The notes beneath the pieces are model-generated. The model searched no databases. It was not told where the DNA came from and worked only from the letters and a program-made list of their open reading frames with translations. A program made the position numbers and the translations under genes. 64,000 bases of DNA, from the NCBI GenBank assembly GCA_006969385.1, contig CP030884.1, positions 1,984,001 through 2,048,000 on the forward strand. Direction: 5' to 3'. Below, in pieces: positions 62,692 through 64,000 of the stretch (within the stretch, counting starts at the first letter, position 1; every line of letters starts with the position of its first letter). This DNA comes from Planctomycetaceae bacterium. GTDB taxonomy: Bacteria; Planctomycetota; Phycisphaerae; UBA1845; UTPLA1.

Positions 62692-63522
62692 CTAAGCCGA
62701 GTTATCGAATTCGGCTTCAATATTACCCCATCGCCCAAAACGCTTCACGAAATTCGCGTAGGCATCCGCCCCGTCCATACCGCCTCGTTCAGAATCGGAT
62801 GCCGCGTAGGCGAGAAAATCATGTACAGCGTGTAATTGCTCCGGCTCAAGGGCGAGCAAGAAATCGTAGTACTCGCGGCTTAATGGCGATTCCGGTGAAC
62901 CCACCCAGAGAATGAACCCATCTGGAATGAGCGAAGGCGGCCCCTTGTCAACACAATAGCGCAGGGCGAATGAAAGGTATGCCGGCAGATAATAGCGAAA
63001 GCCCTCGAAATCCATATACGTCAACGCGATATCCAGGCGCGCGACTATCTCATCGGGAATATCCTGCCAGCGTTTATCGGTGTCTTTTTCTATGGCCGCC
63101 TCTGTCGTTTCGGAATCTTCGTGACCGTCAATCGCTAATGCTTGGTGCAGGGTACGGCCGTTACCACGTTTCACATCGCCAAAAGCCGCTTCGATGCGCT
63201 TGAGCACCTTTTGACTGACTTCTCTGCATTGCTGGTTGATTGTTTTGAAGCCCGCAACGCGGCGGTCGTTCAGCGAGATCGGACGCACTTTGCTGGTGCA
63301 CTTCTCGTCGCAAGCGCCGTGCTGTTGAAATTGTTCTTGCCCAAATCTGAGCTCACCGAGGTAATACTCAAAGCCAAGATCGTCATCATTCCACCAATAC
63401 TTGTAATCGATCCAACCGCAGATCATGCACTGCTGATCCGTGCCGGGTGGTGGCGCGGCGAGCGTATAATAGCCGCAGCATTCGCATGGAAATTGTTGGG
63501 CCGTATTCTCGTTTGAGGGCAT
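62692..63522 (-). CDS. CPCC-type Cys-rich domain fused to DUF6714
   Basis: 276 residues; GGAAAGAGAGG precedes the start. The N-terminus has the CPCC-family pattern FPCECCGYYTLAAPPPGTDQ and QCMICGWIDYKYWWNDDDLG, with C-x2-C pairs for a metal. From ~100 the sequence is DUF6714: KRIEAAFGDVKRGNGRTLHQ, ARLDIALTYMDFEGFRYYLP and AYLSFALRYC. Both families are found in polymorphic-toxin-immunity or unknown contexts, so a role as an immunity-like protein is possible. Its start lies 11 bases from the end of the DUF5615 gene, suggesting a shared transcript. Confidence 0.82.
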   Translation of the reverse strand: MPSNENTAQQFPCECCGYYTLAAPPPGTDQQCMICGWIDYKYWWNDDDLGFEYYLGELRFGQEQFQQHGACDEKCTSKVRPISLNDRRVAGFKTINQQCREVSQKVLKRIEAAFGDVKRGNGRTLHQALAIDGHEDSETTEAAIEKDTDKRWQDIPDEIVARLDIALTYMDFEGFRYYLPAYLSFALRYCVDKGPPSLIPDGFILWVGSPESPLSREYYDFLLALEPEQLHAVHDFLAYAASDSERGGMDGADAYANFVKRFGRWGNIEAEFDNSA

Positions 63523-63533
63523 CCTCTCTTTCC

Positions 63534-63923
63534 TTAATGCTCTGGCTTATTGCTGCGACGAATGCGAATCTGATTTGAATCAACGACGATCAGGCAGCCC
63601 TCGGTTTTCTCTAGCAACTCATGATGATGAAATAACTATCGCACCATTTCAAGCACGATGGTGCGCGGAGCACGATGCGGAGCACGAAACACGACGATTC
63701 CGGCATATCGCTCCGGTGGGAATGTTCGAATATCGCCAAAGTCCAAGTCGCGGCTGAGAATACAAAGCTGGTTCGTGTGGGCATATGCGGCAATCGCAAG
63801 ATCGTCCACAGCGCCCATTCCGATATCGCGTACATCGGTCGCTTTAAAACCCGCTTCGCGGACCACCAAATCAGTACCACGTGGCAGGCTTGCGTCGATG
63901 AGAAAGTGCGAAGCCATGCTCAA
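63534..63923 (-). pseudogene. DUF5615 PIN-like toxin with an in-frame TAG
   Basis: The frame starting near 63923 (TTG) or 63917 (ATG) reads FLIDASLPRGTDLVVREAGF, DVRDIGMGAVDDLAIAAYAH and LCILSRDLDFGDIRTFP, which is the PIN-like core with its acidic residues. A TAG at 63636-63638 stops it after VLEMVR. In the same frame the sequence continues LFHHHELLEKTEGCLIVV and DSNQIRIRR to a TAA at 63534, matching the usual DUF5615 end. The stop most simply comes from CAG to TAG. With it, the last ~34 residues would be missing and activity is doubtful. Confidence 0.8.
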
Positions 63924-64000
63924 GCAGACAATGAATGGTAGGATTGCTTGCCAATTTCATCGGACGCGAAGGATAGGCAGGCGCGGATGTCCTCCATTGT
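63920..64000 (-). CDS. DUF433 antitoxin, 5' end beyond the window
   Basis: Only the C-terminal ~26 residues are present: MEDIRACLSFASDEIGKQSY and HSLSA-stop. EDIRACL is the usual end of DUF433 antitoxins, which precede DUF5615 toxins. The stop codon overlaps the probable toxin start, so the two are translationally coupled. The rest lies to the right. Confidence 0.75.
   Translation of the reverse strand, partial: TMEDIRACLSFASDEIGKQSYHSLSA

Overview
The window looks like chromosome from a planctomycete, most likely a Phycisphaerae-like lineage. The grounds are the gene content: many secreted proteins with dockerin-like or thrombospondin-type-3-like calcium-binding tails, an FG-GAP-type secreted protein, lamin-tail and parallel beta-helix proteins, DUF5060-type glycosidase sequence, and a very high density of short extragenic palindromes. 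Base composition is moderately GC-rich except in a few accessory genes. No rRNA, tRNA or CRISPR array was recognised.

Layout. 1-4.8 kb: secreted or surface beta-propeller-like proteins and a lipoprotein. 3.8-7 kb: a REP/RAYT zone with two homologous ~180-bp elements bounded by inverted palindromes, an AT-rich DUF6602 nuclease-like gene, and a REP-associated tyrosine transposase flanked by the same palindrome in inverted orientation. 7-26 kb: housekeeping genes (ispG, gatB, cinA, smc) mixed with an ECF sigma/anti-sigma pair, a secreted lamin-tail/dockerin protein, a PAS regulator coupled to a secreted tail-collar protein, and a Phd/ParE toxin-antitoxin pair. 26-34 kb: an accessory block with a restriction-modification gene cut by one in-frame TAG, a 297-bp element with perfect 22-bp inverted ends, a VanX-type dipeptidase between direct repeats, an HNH protein, and a katG with a single-base frameshift. 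34-43 kb: lipoproteins, a family 2 glycosyltransferase, a condensation-like acyltransferase, a B12-binding radical SAM protein and an RRM protein. 43-54 kb: secreted proteins, including a PQQ-propeller/esterase-like fusion, two tandem paralogues with conserved ends and divergent middles, a frameshifted DUF5060 glycosidase, a beta-helix lyase-like protein, and a saccharopine-dehydrogenase-type enzyme. 54-64 kb: coiled-coil genes, a kinase/zinc-ribbon operon, efp, a Vps4-like AAA ATPase with an N-terminal MIT-like domain, a CPCC/DUF6714 protein, and a DUF433/DUF5615 toxin-antitoxin pair running off the right edge.

Most interesting candidate system: between 54.3 and 62.7 kb, two adjacent genes encode long basic helical-hairpin proteins with acidic tails. 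One of them carries a winged-helix-like segment before the hairpin, the order known from CHMP7/CdvB-type ESCRT-III proteins. Five kilobases away is a meiotic-clade (Vps4/katanin-type) AAA ATPase with a MIT-like domain. Together they suggest a bacterial ESCRT-like membrane-remodelling module. This is inference from sequence pattern and needs profile and structure comparison.

Second: the REP/RAYT zone, where a tetranucleotide GTAG head precedes each palindrome as in classical REP/RAYT pairs, and where two larger composite elements share both their ends and their interior. Four genes appear broken by single changes (katG, a glycosidase, an RM gene and a DUF5615 toxin). Whether these are real mutations or assembly errors cannot be decided from one sequence.
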